A stretch of DNA of 64,000 nucleotides from Smallanthus sonchifolius (GCA_023525975.1 JAKNSE010000037.1:5128501-5192500), one strand, 5' to 3'. Shown: positions 23,791 to 35,816, counted from the stretch's first letter. The notes: generated by a model not told the origin, from the sequence alone. Numbers and translations are program-made.

Positions 23791-23795
23791 CCAGT

Positions 23796-25636
23796 CGTTG
23801 TTCCGAATCAGCCGGTTCAATCCATCTCTAATGAAGACCAATCCTCGATTACTCTTAATCCTGATGGTACCGATCCTTCTACGGCTTCTGGTCCAGCACC
23901 AATCACAACTGACCCAGCTGCTGTTTTGCCTAATCTGGATCCAGGTACTGCCCCCAATAGTTACTTCTTCACACCCCATGGTTACCCGGGCAAAAGCCGG
24001 CATATTTAAGCCTAAACACCATGCCGACTTTGCCCATACTCAATGTCACAATTTATTTCTAGCTCTCTTTGCTAGTTCAGAACCACGAGGTTTTAAATCC
24101 GCTGCCAAATATTCACACTGGCTTGATGCTATGAACAAGGAAATGTCTGCTTTAAAAAACAAAAATACATGGACGTTAGTGCCCCGTCCCAACACACATA
24201 ATGTAGTTGGTTTTAAATGGCTATTTCACACAAAGTATCATTCAGATGGATCTATTGACCGCTACAAGGCCCGTCTAGTGGCCCAAGGGTTTAGCCAAGT
24301 GCCTGGTATGGACTACTCACACACCTTCAGTCCGGTGGTAAAAGCATCCACCATTCGGGTGGTCTTATATTTGGCTGTTATTAATAACTGGAGCTTACAT
24401 CAATTGGATGTAAATAACGCATTTTTGCACGAGAATCTAAAAGTGGTTGTCTACATGGAACAACCACCTGGGTTTGTGAACCCTTCATTTCCTACGCATG
24501 TTTGTCGCCTCAATAAAGCTCTCTATGGCCTTAAGCAAGCTCCGAGAGCCTGGTTTTAGCGACTAAGCACATTTCTCGTTCAAAATGGTTTTTCATGTAG
24601 TCGCGCGGATCCATCTTTATTTGTGTTTAAACGTGATTCTACCATCATGTATCTATTGGTCTATGTTGATGATCTTATTTTAACAGGAAATCAAGCCACT
24701 GTCATAACCTCGTTCATCAATCGGTTACATACCGAATTTGCCATCAAAGACCTTGGCAACTTAAACTATTTTCTTGGTCTTGAGGTGACTTCCACCTCTG
24801 ATGGATTGTTCTTGTGTCAATCTAAGTACGCCCGCGATATACTTGAGCGAGCTGATCTTCTTGAATCTAAACCCGTCAACACACCGCTGGCTGCCAATGA
24901 GTCCTTATATACCGCTGGTGAACCCTACAAAGACCCGACTCATTACAGATCTCTTGTTGGTGCCTTGAAATATTTGACTTTCACTCGCCCTGGCATCTCT
25001 TATGCTGTCAACCAAGTGAGCCAGTTTCTACAAGCCCCCACCATCACTCACTTTCAATGTGTTAAACGAATTCTTCGGTATGTTAAAGGCACGCTTGCCT
25101 TCGGTCTCACCTTTTATAGACCACCATGCACCTCTATTCTTGGATACTCGGATGCAGATTGGGCCCGATGTATTGACACGCGTCGCTCCACTTACGGCTA
25201 TTCTATTTTTGTTGGTGGAAATCTTGTCTCATGGAGTGCTAAGAAGCAGCCAACCGTGTCCCGATCAAGCTGTGAATCTGAATATTGGGCCATGGCAAAT
25301 ACCGCTGCTGAAATCATCTGGATCACACATCTTCTAAGGGAACTTCATGCTCTACCTCCTGATCGTCCTACTTTACTTTGTGACAATCGAAGTGCCTTGT
25401 TCCTCACTCAGAATCCAGTCTCTCATAAGCGTGCTAAGCATATTGATCTCGATTATCACTTTATTCGAGAACTGATTACGTCTGGAAAATTGCATACCAA
25501 GTTTGTATCAACCAAGCTACAAGTGGCGGATATTTTTACCAAAAGTCTACCACGGTCTCAGTTTGAGTTCTTTCGCACTATGCTCCGCCTTGGCCCGCCA
25601 CCGTTCCACTTGAGGGGGGATGTTAGACCTACTTAG
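23796..25636 (+). pseudogene. Copia pol, second part: reverse transcriptase and RNase H
   Basis: Resumes the frame broken at 4493 (VVVPNQPVQS). A +1 frameshift near 23966 moves the reading to SSHPMVTRAKAGIFKP. RT follows with WLFHTKYHSDGSIDRYKARL, QLDVNNAFLHENL, ALYGLKQAPRAWF, then TAG at 24557-24559, then LLVYVDDLILTGN, the YVDD-type active site. RNase H has YSDADWARCIDTRRSTYGY, RSSCESEYWAM and the final HIDLDYHFIRE. It stops at 25634, sixteen bases into the 3' LTR. The protein would copy element RNA to DNA. This copy has one frameshift and one stop in this half. Confidence 0.94.
25611..25620 (+). other. Copia polypurine tract
   Basis: TGAGGGGGGA ends exactly at the 3' LTR start. Confidence 0.88.
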
Positions 25637-25765
25637 ACATTACTAATAAACATACGTACTTACTTGTATTTATCTAATTCTTGATGGATGTATTTGTATA
25701 TTATTTATCTATTTAAGTATCCTTATCCCATAATTGAGGGATACGAGTCATTCCAACTATCCACA
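25621..25765 (+). repeat. Copia 3' LTR (145 bp)
   Basis: Pairs with 2703-2843. It carries an extra TACT and three substitutions. It is followed by the duplication ATATG (25766-25770). Confidence 0.95.
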
Positions 25766-25860
25766 ATATGTGATTTAGAAACAACTCAAACAATTAATGG
25801 CGCATGCTCAAGTAAAAAGAATTTGTAATTGGTGTCTTTTTATTTGTTTTTGTTTTTTTA

Positions 25861-26152
25861 GGGTGTTAGGGGCACTAGGTACCCTAATACCCTAAAAAAA
25901 TACCCAATTAAGAAGTGTCACCTCAGTTTTACCCAGATCCAACCGTAATACCTAAAGAGATGGGAACACAACCCTAATACCCTAAACCATTTATTCCCAT
26001 TTATTTATTTTCATTTATTAAAGACTTCACTTAACACACACGTGTAGTTATACCCGAAAGCAGTACCCACTAGGGTTACCTGAACCATTGACGATGGTGT
26101 ACCCGTGGCTATCCGAGTACCAGCATCCTCTACCCGAAGGTGCCCCTCACCC
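25861..26152. mobile_element. Tourist-like MITE (PIF/Harbinger type)
   Basis: A 292-bp element with related inverted ends, GGGTGTTAGGGGCAC on the left and the complement of GGGTGAGGGGCACC on the right. It is flanked by TTA at 25858-25860 and 26153-26155. A 3-bp TTA duplication with GGG-type ends is the Tourist/Harbinger signature. It has no coding capacity. Confidence 0.8.
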
Positions 26153-26155
26153 TTA

Positions 26156-26928
26156 TCTTTCGTTAATTCACAAGTTGTGTTTACATATATAGTTATGTAA
26201 AATGTAAACGTGGATATTTATTTTGCAAATGGGAATTACATATGAAGAACATTGGCGAAGCTTGAAGAAAAACGCAAGGGGGCGGGAATTTTTTTTCTCT
26301 ATCAGGGGCCGGAACTTAACACCTATAAAATTTTCGGCCGTATACATATAAATTAACACTTGTGAGTGAAAAATCAAGAGAGACCCCCCCTTGATGAAAA
26401 ATATTCTAAAAATGGAAAACAAAGCATGGGTTTTAACGTTTTCCAATGTAGCATGGTTCCAAAAGAAAACCAAGGGCCAAGGAGGAAGCCACTTGGTTGA
26501 TGGCTAGGCGTTTATGCATGTGGTGGGGCTAAAAGGGTTGGGTTTTCGACCTTTTTGGATTGGGTCCCAAAAATTGACTTCAACGGTGAGTCATTCAACC
26601 CTAAAATTTATTTTTCTAGTATAAAAAAAAATTATATCAAGTAAACGAGTCAAAATTGTGTATATTAATGTATTTTCAAAAATCTGACCATAGGATTCTC
26701 TTTTATTAGCGTTATCAAATGTGTGGTTTCAAATTTTAGTAGACGAGTCAGTACAAATGTATGTTTTTTTTCATCATACCACCGCCAAGTATTTTAACGA
26801 CTTTATTGATAAATATTCCTTTGGGAGGGTTTAGTTTTCCTCGGGTTCGATGCTGGTTGTAAAAAGCTGAATAAACTCGATCATTTTCTAGTATCTGCGG
26901 ATATGTATAACAATATTTCTAATAGCAT
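26156..26928. other. non-coding, no feature recognised
   Basis: I see no gene or element border here. The open frame at 26168-26473 (minus) has no recognisable features. Confidence 0.5.
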
Positions 26929-27038
26929 GGGGTATACCGGTGTGATTGTGGTGTGGTGTGATAATAAAGTGCACGCCACGTGGCGCCACGTCACTATCTT
27001 CATTATCACACCACTCATCACTTGGCAAGGGGTATACC
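26929..27038. mobile_element. small foldback MITE bounded by GGGGTATACC
   Basis: GGGGTATACC occurs at 26929-26938 and 27029-27038. The core GGTATACC is itself a palindrome. Inside, GTGGTGTGATAAT faces ATTATCACACCAC across a GC-rich centre (GCCACGTGGCGCCACGT). A third GGGGTATACC at 28580-28589 suggests a second, overlapping copy that was split by the LTR pair at 27193-28517. Confidence 0.6.
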
Positions 27039-27192
27039 CGTATGATTGTGGTGTGATAATTAAATGTTATTTTTTTTTCAATTAAATTATCTTAATAATT
27101 TATTCTTTGACCATCACCATCTTCTTTTTTTTATCAAGTTCACGTCGTGAGAAAAATCACGCCAACCCATCACGCCACAAGGGGGTGGTGTT

Positions 27193-28517
27193 TGTTGGAA
27201 ATCAGGCCTGAAATACGAACACGGAATTTGATCTCAACAACCGATCGACTCTTTCTGTTTATTATTTCTTGACTTACAAATTACATAGACCCTAACCATC
27301 TATTTATAATAAATAAGTCTTACTAATCCTATTCAAATACTACTCTCAGTTATAATCTGATACTAACTCCAACAAACTAATAGATAAATATAACTTTATC
27401 TAAACATTCAAAATATTAATTAAATAATAATTAATTAACTATTTCCGAATTACCCCCTTCAACTTTCACGTTCTTCTAAACCGACTCCTTATTCTTTCGT
27501 AAAATCAAGATTAACTCCTTCATTCTCCCCCTTAATCTTGATTTCGATTTCGATGATGACGGCGCTAACCCCTCTTCAATCTTGATCAAATGGTATCCGG
27601 AGAGTTCAAAGTCGAGATTGCAACTATAAGTTCCTGAAGTGTTCAAGGAAGAAAGAATGTGGAAAGAGCAAGAAGCAAGTCCAAATCAAGATTAAGGGGG
27701 AGAATGAAGGAGTTAATCTTGATATTGCGAAAGAATAAGGAGTCGGTTTAGAAGAACGTGAAAGTTGAAGGGGGTAATTCGGAAATAGTTAATTAATTAG
27801 TATTTAATTAATATTTTGAATGTTTAGATAAAGTTATATTTATCTATTAGTTTGTTGGAGTTAGTATCGGATTATAATTGAGAGTAGTATTTGAATAGGA
27901 TTAGTAAGACTTATTATAAATAGATGGTTAGGGTCTATGTAATTTGTAAGTCAAGAAATAATAAACAGAAAAAGTTGATCGGTTGTTGAGATCAAATTCT
28001 GTGTTCGTATTTCGGGTCTGATTTCCAATAATTAGTATCAGAGCTTGGTGTCTGCGGTTTTGAGAGTCGTGTTTCGCAAGGAGGAGCAGCCCTTTGGCTG
28101 CAGGGCTGAAGATGAAGAAGGAGCAAGATCCGTTCTTGTTAAGAAGGTTTGAAGGAAGCAAAAACGTGATCTTCATGAAGGTTTGAAGGAAACAAGTAAT
28201 AAGGAACAAGGAAATTTTTCTTGTTTAGTAGGCAATCAAGAACCCTAGTTTTTTATTGAGGGAAATAGTAGGACGAACAAGTTTCATCTTGTTAAGAACG
28301 CTATCAAGGACTCTTGTTTCTTGATGTTTTGAAGGAAAGAAGGAAGGAAGGAAGAGTTTCAATTTCGATGATGACGACGCTAACCCCGCTTCAATCTTGA
28401 TCAAATGGTATCCGGAGAGTTCAAAGTCGAGATTGCAACTATAAGTTCCTGAAGTGTTCAAGGAAGAAAGAATGTGGAAAGAGCAAGAAGCAAGTCCAAA
28501 TCAAGATTAACTCATTC
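27193..28517. mobile_element. mirrored LTR pair of a small LTR element
   Basis: Two LTRs of one family face each other: 27193-27522 on the minus strand (330 bp) and 27705-28030 on the plus strand (326 bp). Between them lie 182 bp with a purine tract (AAGGGGGAGAA) pointing into each LTR. After the plus LTR comes a degenerate primer site (ATTAGTATCAGAGC) and about 480 bp of interior. Its last part, 28364-28510, repeats 27551-27696. No protein domain is present, so this looks like a non-autonomous element that integrated into itself or into a sister copy. GGTGTT flanks the whole block (27187-27192, 28518-28523), which suggests it moved as a unit. The right end is not a clean CA. Confidence 0.75.
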
Positions 28518-28624
28518 GGTGTTCTCCTAAAAATCACGCCGTGAAAGTGAAGCCACATAGGATCACACCGTGATATTAAGGGGTATACCGGATGACCTAA
28601 TATCAAAGTTGTTGTGTTGGATGT

Positions 28625-29428
28625 AGCCATTGTCGATCATAGACTTATTCTATTTAAACAGAAATATGTCATTTTTTGGACCGATTCCCTTTAAACTTTA
28701 CAACTCATGGATGGATTTAGAGGGATTTAATAGCCTGGTTATTGAAGAATGGAATGGTAATCCTAATGTTTGTTCTTCAAATGGTTTTATTATGTTTAAA
28801 GAAAAATAAAAAATTTGAAGAGATCTCTTAAGTCATGGAACTCGGATCGTGTAAAAGAGGAGAAAAGTGTGCTTTCGGCTATGCAATCTCATTTGAGCGA
28901 AATTGAGATTATTACCGATCGAAGAGAAGGATGAGAGGAGTTAAGATTAGAGAAAACGAACATCCTAAAAAGTTTACAAGATTATGATAGGGGTAAAGCA
29001 TTGGATAAATTTGATAAGTGGGTTTCTAAATGGAAAGCAAGTCTTCTTTCCATAGGGGGAAGGTCACTGTTCATTTATCGGTTGCATGTGATTATTTTTT
29101 ATATTAGAAAGCGTATCATTTTTTCTCTTTTTCACTTGCATGTGATGACTAAATTTTATCGGTCACTGTTCATAAATTTGATTTGAAAATCAAGTGACAA
29201 GAGAGTAACAGCTTCGGATCTTGAAATCTTGAAAAAGGGTATAGGGGAAAGAGAAACATGTTCAGATCTGACATAGAAGAAAGAGAAAAGAAGAAAGAGA
29301 AAAATGTTCATAAATTTGATAAATGGCTTTCTAGATGGAAAGCATATTATTTTTCTCTTTTTCACTTGCATGTGATGACTAAAAAGAAATTAGAGGTAAT
29401 GAGGGGCGATATTTTTCTAGGGAGGGGA
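28625..29428 (+). pseudogene. LINE (plant L1-like) ORF2 fragments
   Basis: Broken pieces of a non-LTR retrotransposon in the plus sense. 28674-28940 reads like the segment after the endonuclease (FKLYNSWMDLEGFNSLVIEE and KLKNLKRSLKSWNSD, with an in-frame stop). 28999-29080 reads DKFDKWVSKWKASLLSIGGR, the conserved C-terminal part of plant LINE RT. 29300-29428 repeats that segment (KFDKWLSRWKA) and continues YYFSLFHLHVMTKKKLE. Several frameshifts and internal deletions are present. It stops where the next Copia LTR begins, so the Copia probably landed in it. Confidence 0.7.
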
Positions 29429-29707
29429 TGTAGAGACTCGTAAGATCCTTGGCTATTTTGTATAAATGGTGGTGGAGAATTGTATCTTGTCCTTGTTGAA
29501 GGGTTGTTCTGTAATTCCAAGATAGTTCAGGGGGGTTAGTTTGTAAGTTTGTTAATTCTTCTGTTTGTAATAAGAATGTATTGTTAGGTTGTTAATAAGT
29601 AGTTAATCTTCTTCAATTTGTAATCAGTTCTTCAATTTCATAATAGAGAGATTTCCTCCCTAATTTTGTTCTTCTTGATTGTCATCTTGTTTGATATCTG
29701 ATTCACA
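29429..29707 (+). repeat. 5' LTR of the second Copia (left end inferred)
   Basis: Ends ...GATTCACA one base before the primer site. The left end TGTAGAGACTCG is placed at 29429 because LINE-like sequence runs up to it. No partner LTR exists in the window. Confidence 0.6.
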
Positions 29708-29708
29708 T

Positions 29709-29721
29709 TTGGTATCAGAGC
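29709..29721 (+). other. primer-binding site of the second Copia
   Basis: TTGGTATCAGAGC is the initiator-Met tRNA primer site, one base after the LTR. Confidence 0.88.
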
Positions 29722-29756
29722 TTAGGTTAAGCTCGTCCTAATTCGAAGGAAAGGAT

Positions 29757-32700
29757 ATGGAGAATCGATTCGAAATTCAGTATCAACGACGAACAAGAAC
29801 AATGGTAGGAGATGCAGCAAACCAGCAAATCGTTGTTCGTGATAACTTTACCACCATTCCCCTACAATGCCCGATGCTTACATCAACCAATTACACAGCG
29901 GTGAAATTGAAAGCAATATTAAATGTTCATGGCCTCTGGGACGTAATTGAAACGAGAACCGGAGTTCAACCTGATCCGAAGAAGAATAAAGCAGCAATTG
30001 TGTATCTCTATCAGGCTATGTCGGAGGACTTGGTGCTACAAGTTGCAAATTCGACCTCAGCAAAGGAAATCTGGGACTCTCTTAAGTTAAGATTTGTTGG
30101 GGTGGATAGGGTTAAGAAGGCTAGAATGGCGACCCTAAAGAATGAATTCGAACTTCTAAAGATGAAAGAAGGGGAGAATATTGTTGAATTTGCAGGCAAA
30201 TTAAGTGCCATTGCTTCAAAGGCTGTAGATCTTGGTGATCCATTCACAGAGGCCACACTTATTCGAAAACTGCTAGATTCAGTGCCTGAAAGGTTCTTGC
30301 ATATAATTGCATCAATAGAACAATTCGTTGATATTGAGACCATGCTATTACAAGAGGCAATAGGCAGACTGAAGGCGTTTGAGGAAAGAACTGGGATGAA
30401 GGCTAAACAAACAGCAGTGAAGGATGACCAATTGCTTATGACGTATTATGAATGGCAGTCAAAGAAGAAAGACTCATATTCTAAGAATAAGAAATGGAGC
30501 AAAGGGAATGATGGTGGTTTCAGGAAGTTTAGTCAGAAGAATGACAATGACCACCTTGAACAAAAGAAGCCAAGGCAAAGTGATCGCCTAAAGAAGGATA
30601 AGTCAAAGATCAAGTGTTTCAAGTGTGAAATGCTTGGTCACTATGCAAGTGAGTGCCCAGGAACAAAGTTAAAAAGCCCAGAAGTAAACCTGACACAAAC
30701 AGAAGATGAGGAACCAGCCTTGTTGATGGTTCAAACAGTTGCCAAAAGAGAAATGGTATTCCTGAATGAGTCTAGAATCCTACCAGCCAAGTACAAGTCA
30801 GAGGAGAGTGAAGCATTAGTGTGGTATCTTGATAATGGAGCTTCAAATCACATGACAGGTAATGCTTCAATGTTTTCTAGTCTAGACAAGAATATGGGTG
30901 GTAGAGTAAGATTTGGAGATGGTTCCTGTGTAGAGATAGAGGGCAGAGGCTCAGTTGTACTAGAGGGAAAAAACAGTGAACAAAGATTGTTCACATATGT
31001 GTATTACATACCACATCTGAAGAGCAACATAATGAGCCTAGGGCAGGCCACTGAAGGTGGTTGTGAAGTTAGAATGAAAAATGAATACTTGTGGTTGTAT
31101 GAAAGGAATGGGAATTTGTTAATGAAAGTTCCTAGATCCACAAATAGACTGTACAAGATAAGTCTAAAGATTGGCAGTCCAAAATGTTTTCATTCTAAAA
31201 TTGATAGTTCACCATGGTTATGGCATGGGAGACTAGGGCATGTAAACTTTGAATCTCTTAGGGAGATGACAAGTAAACAGATGGCTAAGGGTGTACCACC
31301 TATCTCACATCTAATTCAAGTGTGTGAAGCTTGTTTAGTAGGGAAGCAAACTAGACAACCATTTCCTTCTAAGTCAACTTATATAGCAGATGTTCCATTG
31401 AAGTTGGTGTCCATGGATTTGTGTGGTCCAATTGAGCCTACCACAAGAGGGGGAAATAGATATTTTATGCTCTTGCTTGATGACCACACAAGGTTCATGT
31501 GGGTCTACTTCTTGAAAAGTAAAGACTTAGCTTTTGAAACATTCAAAAAATTTAAAGTGATAATTGAGAATGAACATAGGGTGAAGATTAAGACACTAAG
31601 GTCAGACAGGGGAGGTGAGTTTACATCTCTAGAATTCAACACTTTCTGTGAGAAAGAAGGCATTAGCAGAATGTTGACAGCACCTTATTCACCTCAACAG
31701 AATGGTGCAGTGGAAAGAAGGAACAGATTTATCTTAAACATGATTAGAAGTATCATGAAAGCCATGGGAATGCCTTAGAACTTTTGGGCAGAAGGGGTGA
31801 GACATTCAGTACACAAACTAAATCCTTAACAGACACTACTCTTTATGAGGTCTTGAAGGGAAGAAAGCCTAATCTACAACATTTGAGAGTTTTTGGATGT
31901 ACAGGGCATGTAAAGTTAACTCAACCAAGGTTAAAGAAACTTGATGACAGAAGTGTCCCAATGGTGTATTTGGGAGTTGAAACTAGGTCTAAGGCCCACA
32001 GAATGTATGATGTTGCCAAGAAAAAGGTAGTGGTGAGTAGAGATGTAAAGTTTGAAGAGAGTAGAAGGTAGGATTGGTCTAACTATTTGAGTGAAGCTGG
32101 AAATAATAACTCAAGTTGGATTGATTTTCATGTTCACACAAAGTATGGTCATAGTCATGTTATTGATCAAGATTGTGAAGGCGGTAATTCAGGTGGAACT
32201 GGTGTATAAGATCCAGATCAACAGGTTGATCAGTACCAAGGTACTACTGGTATTGGTCAGGATCAGGAGTTGGAACAGTCTGGGTTGAGGAGATCAACTA
32301 GACTCTCTCAATTGCCAACTAAGTTGAATGATTATGTACTTAGTGGAAGTGTGAAATATGGAATAGATAGATAGGAAGAGAACAATGTAATTGAACTGTT
32401 GCTTGCACAAGAAGGTGAACCTGTTACATTTGTAGAGGCAGTAAAAGAAAAGGCCTGGAGAGAAGCAATGAATGAAGAAATTCAGGCAATCATAAGAAAC
32501 AAAACTTGGTTTCTGACTGATCCACCTTTGAATTGTAATCCTATAGGCCTGAAATGGGTGTATAAGCTAAAAAGGGATGCTGATGGAAGAATATCCAAAC
32601 ATAAAGCTAGACTAGTGGCTAAGGGGTATGTGTAACAGTTTGGAATAGACTTTGAAGAAGCATTTGCTCCTGTAGCCAAAATTAAAACCATAAGGTTAAT

Positions 32701-33619
32701 TCTTGCCTTATCTGCTAAAATGAATTGGAAAGTCTATCATATGGATGTCAAGGCAGCCTTTCTACATGGAGAGTTAAAATAAAATGTATATGTTAAACAG
32801 CCTGAAGGTTATGAGGTCAAAGGATCTGAATCAAAAGTGTACAAGTTTTCAAAAGCTCTGTATGGTCTAAGGCAGGCTCCAAGAGCATGGAATTTAAGGC
32901 TAGATGGGGTTTTGAAAGAGATTGATTTCAAAAGGTGCAAACATGATCAGGCAGTTTATGTAAAGTCAAAAGGAGAATCCACTTTGATTAATGGTGTATA
33001 TGTGGATGATTTGCTTGTGACTGGTAGTAATCAAGAAGAGGTTGAACATGTAAAGAACCAAATGAAATCAAGCTTTAAGATGACAGATTTAGGCTTGTTG
33101 TGTTATTATTTGGGAATTGAAGTGGCACAAAATGAAAAGGGGATCTTAATTAAACAGTCAGCATATGCAACAAAAGTGGTGAAGATGGCTGGATTAGAAG
33201 GCTGTAATGAAACTAAAGCTCCTATGGAACCTGGTCTGAAACTGTTTAAAACAGAAGATGGAGATGAGGTGAATCCAACATATTATAGAATGTTGGTTGG
33301 TTCTTTGAGATATTTGACTCAAACCATACCAGATTTGTGTTATGCAGTTGGCTATGTTAGTATGTTCATGCAGGAACCTAGAGAGGCTCATTTAAAGGCA
33401 GTCAAGCACCTAATCAGATATGTTAAAGGTACAGTGCATTATGGTTTGAGTTATAGCAGAAGTGAAGGAGGAAGATTGATTGGTTATAGTGATAGTAACC
33501 ATTTAACAGATAGTGATGATGGCAAATCCACATCAAGAAATGTTTTCTTTTATGGTGATTCAATTGTATCATGGCATTCTCAAAAGAAATCAACTGTTGC
33601 TCTTTCAAGTTGTGCATTT
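29757..33619 (+). pseudogene. second Copia gag-pol, multiple stops
   Basis: ATG 29757 opens 673 codons. They hold a gag domain (EIWDSLKLRFVGVDRVKKAR), one CCHC knuckle (CFKCEMLGHYASEC), protease with WYLDNGASNHMTG, the pre-integrase LWHGRLGHVNFESL and the integrase core (SMDLCGPIEP, TLRSDRGGEFTS, YSPQQNGAVERRNR). A TAG at 31776 is the first break, followed by a frame change. In-frame stops follow near 32069, 32207, 32372, 32633 and 32780. RT is recognisable (GLKWVYKLKRDADGR, MDVKAAFLHGELK, ALYGLRQAPRAW, YVDDLLVTGS). RNase H begins (GYSDSNHLTDSDD) but is cut at 33619. It is older in its coding decay than the 3-25 kb nest. Confidence 0.92.
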
Positions 33620-34041
33620 TGATTTTTGAACAAAAGTTATAAGATGTAATACAATGGTAGTAGAAAATAGTGTTTGGATATACTTATGTTGTTTGAAGCT
33701 ATAATAATCAGACTTCTTGCACCTGGTATGGAACTGAGAATCCAAAACTGAATATTGTTGTTTATTCGTAATCATCAGCGTTGATTCGTTGAATTATTAT
33801 TATGTTTTGTTTCTGCAAGAAGTTCAAGTGTAAAGGTGAAATAACTAGCCGCTCAATTGATTCCTAGGATTTCAAGTTCTTCCCTGGGTTATCATGATCT
33901 TCAGTTAATGTTCATTGAGTATATGCAAAGAATATGAGCTTGGGGTTTTGTGAGTATGCTTTTTTAAATAGCAATGAAGTTCTTAATTGTATTTGGATTT
34001 GGGTTCATTAAAGTTTAAATTTTATTAGTTCCTTTTTTCAG
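33620..34041 (+). other. probable intron of the broken glycosyltransferase-like gene
   Basis: Lies between the Copia truncation and the first recognisable exon, and ends in a pyrimidine tract and AG at 34040-34041. I found no earlier exon in it. Confidence 0.45.
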
Positions 34042-34969
34042 GTATTTGCACATCTGTTGGTTGATTCACATCAAGTATTAATGGTCACTGTTGTAGCTGC
34101 TTTGAGAGTAATTGGCAATGAATCTAAGATAATTTGATTCTTCCTGAGAAATTGGCTACTTTAGTTGTTATAATTTTCGATTTGAATGTTTTGATAACAT
34201 AAAAATGATAATCTATATAGAATAAATTTTAAAATTTCATCATTTGGAAGAGGATACACACTAAGATCAGTCGCAGGAACTAACAAGATATATTGAAGTA
34301 TTGAACATGATATGCATGTAGAACAATAGTAATGTAGCTTTTTTTAGTGTCACTTATGTGAAGAGAAAAGGTTCTTGCTTTATATCACTTAAGATTTGAT
34401 AAATTGTATTATTGATCAAAGTTTTAAAGATTAATGATTTTATTCTTTGGTTATTACTTTTCACTACTTAAAAAAATGGGCATTTGCGACCGCATTTTCG
34501 GTCTCAAAACGGTCGCAACTGTCTTGTTGCGACCGTTTGCGACCGAAAATGCGATAGGAAAAATGCACGTCGCAATCTGTTGCCACCGAATTGCGACCAC
34601 TACTACAATTTGCGACGATAAAAACCGTCCCCAATTTTGCGACCACAACAGCTTGCGACCGTTTTGCCACCGTTTTGTGACCGCTTCAGTTTGCCACCGA
34701 TTTGCTACCGCCTTAGTTTGCCACCGATTTGCGACCGCTTCAGTTTGCCGCTACCGCTTCAGTTTGTCACCGTTTTGCGACCAATTTTTTTCTTTTTTTC
34801 AGATCGGTTAAAAATGCTCATTTATTTTAAATATAACCATTCATCAAAATTTCAAAATTCTATAAAACAATTCACTACAAATTAAAATTTCAAAATATCC
34901 CAACATATTGTCAAATTACATAAAACAATCCACTACAAATTAACATCTTTTTCTTTAACGAGCTCCTTG

Positions 34970-35143
34970 TTAAATTATAATATCAATTTTTCTCTCTACA
35001 GACGGTTGTGGTGCAGTCTCTAGTCCAGCAGTTTGACTAATCAATACAGCTCCATCACCGACAAGGCCTGCAAAACTCACTGTCTGAATTGTCTCTAGTG
35101 GCATCATGAACCAACTCTCTTTTTCCATAACCATTTTCAGAGC
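34970..35143 (-). pseudogene. captured terminal exon, gene not firmly identified
   Basis: On the minus strand a TTTTGCAG acceptor precedes 57 codons ending in TAA: ALKMVMEKESWFMMPLETIQ, then TVSFAGLVGDGAVLI. The high conservation feel and the splice site point to a captured exon. It reminds me of plant syndetin- or VPS54-like trafficking proteins, but I cannot place it with confidence. It lies in the CACTA element downstream of the myosin and SHMT pieces on the same strand. Confidence 0.5.
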
Positions 35144-35816
35144 CTGCAAAATGAAATGTAGAAATAGTGAATGAGTGATTATATTTAAAATCGGTGTCGC
35201 CTCCGCTGCAGCCATAAAAGCGAGTTTTGCTTTTGAAACCTAAGGGAATGGCACAGTGGAAACACATGTGTGATGTGTCATAGCAAACAAATAAATTACT
35301 CATTAAACAATTACAGAAGTAAAATAATCCTATAAAGCTATAATCAAGAAAAGAAACCTAAAATTCATAACATATTATTTTTATCGTTCTTTGTTTAACT
35401 GGTGCAAGTGACTTCTAAGAAGGGTTCAAAGCCATTTCATGCAGCCGTTGACCTACAATGTGCGTTAAAGTATGAACATCATTAGCTAAAATATGTACCG
35501 ACACAAAGAATAAGATGGTTACGCACCTTCTACACCTACTCCAAGGCATAAAAGTTTATGTAAATGAAACTTTACATTGTTTAGCTGCAACAAATATTAC
35601 TCGTGCCAATCTATCCACTCTGTTCTCAGAAATTTAAGGGGAACGCTCAGTCAATAGTGGTGTTACCTTACTTGCTCTAAGCTCCTAAGATTACAAAACA
35701 TATAAATAATTTTGGAAGCCAGTCAGATGGACCACCCTTCAATGGATAACAAAAAGTTACCACCTCTAAAATAAATGATAAATATGCATCAAGTACAATG
35801 GATAACAAAACGTTAC

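Larger units (their letters stand above)
2703..25765 (+). mobile_element. Copia LTR retrotransposon, gag-less, interrupted
   Basis: A complete but defective Copia element. Its LTRs (2703-2843 and 25621-25765) start TGTTAGACC and end ATCCACA, and it is flanked by the duplication ATATG at 2698-2702 and 25766-25770. About 19.3 kb of the span is a foreign Tekay element (4494-23790), so the Copia itself is about 3.8 kb. It keeps protease, integrase, reverse transcriptase and RNase H in the Copia order. The gag region is missing, two TAG stops interrupt pol, and there is one frameshift. The LTRs differ by three substitutions and one 4-bp (TACT) duplication, making this the oldest layer of the nest. 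It could move only with proteins supplied by a relative. Confidence 0.95.
29429..33619 (+). mobile_element. second Copia retrotransposon, 3'-truncated
   Basis: A plus-strand Copia with a putative 5' LTR (29429-29707), an initiator-Met primer site, gag-pol, and no 3' LTR. The RNase H stops inside TVALSSC at about 33619, where unrelated sequence begins. Without the 3' LTR there is no TSD test. The LTR start is inferred from where LINE similarity ends. This element keeps gag, unlike the first Copia, and is a different family. Confidence 0.88.

Noticed and set aside
34454..34811. open frames on both strands at the CACTA left end
   Set aside because: They are readings of the subterminal repeats (TTGCGACCG words), not protein genes.
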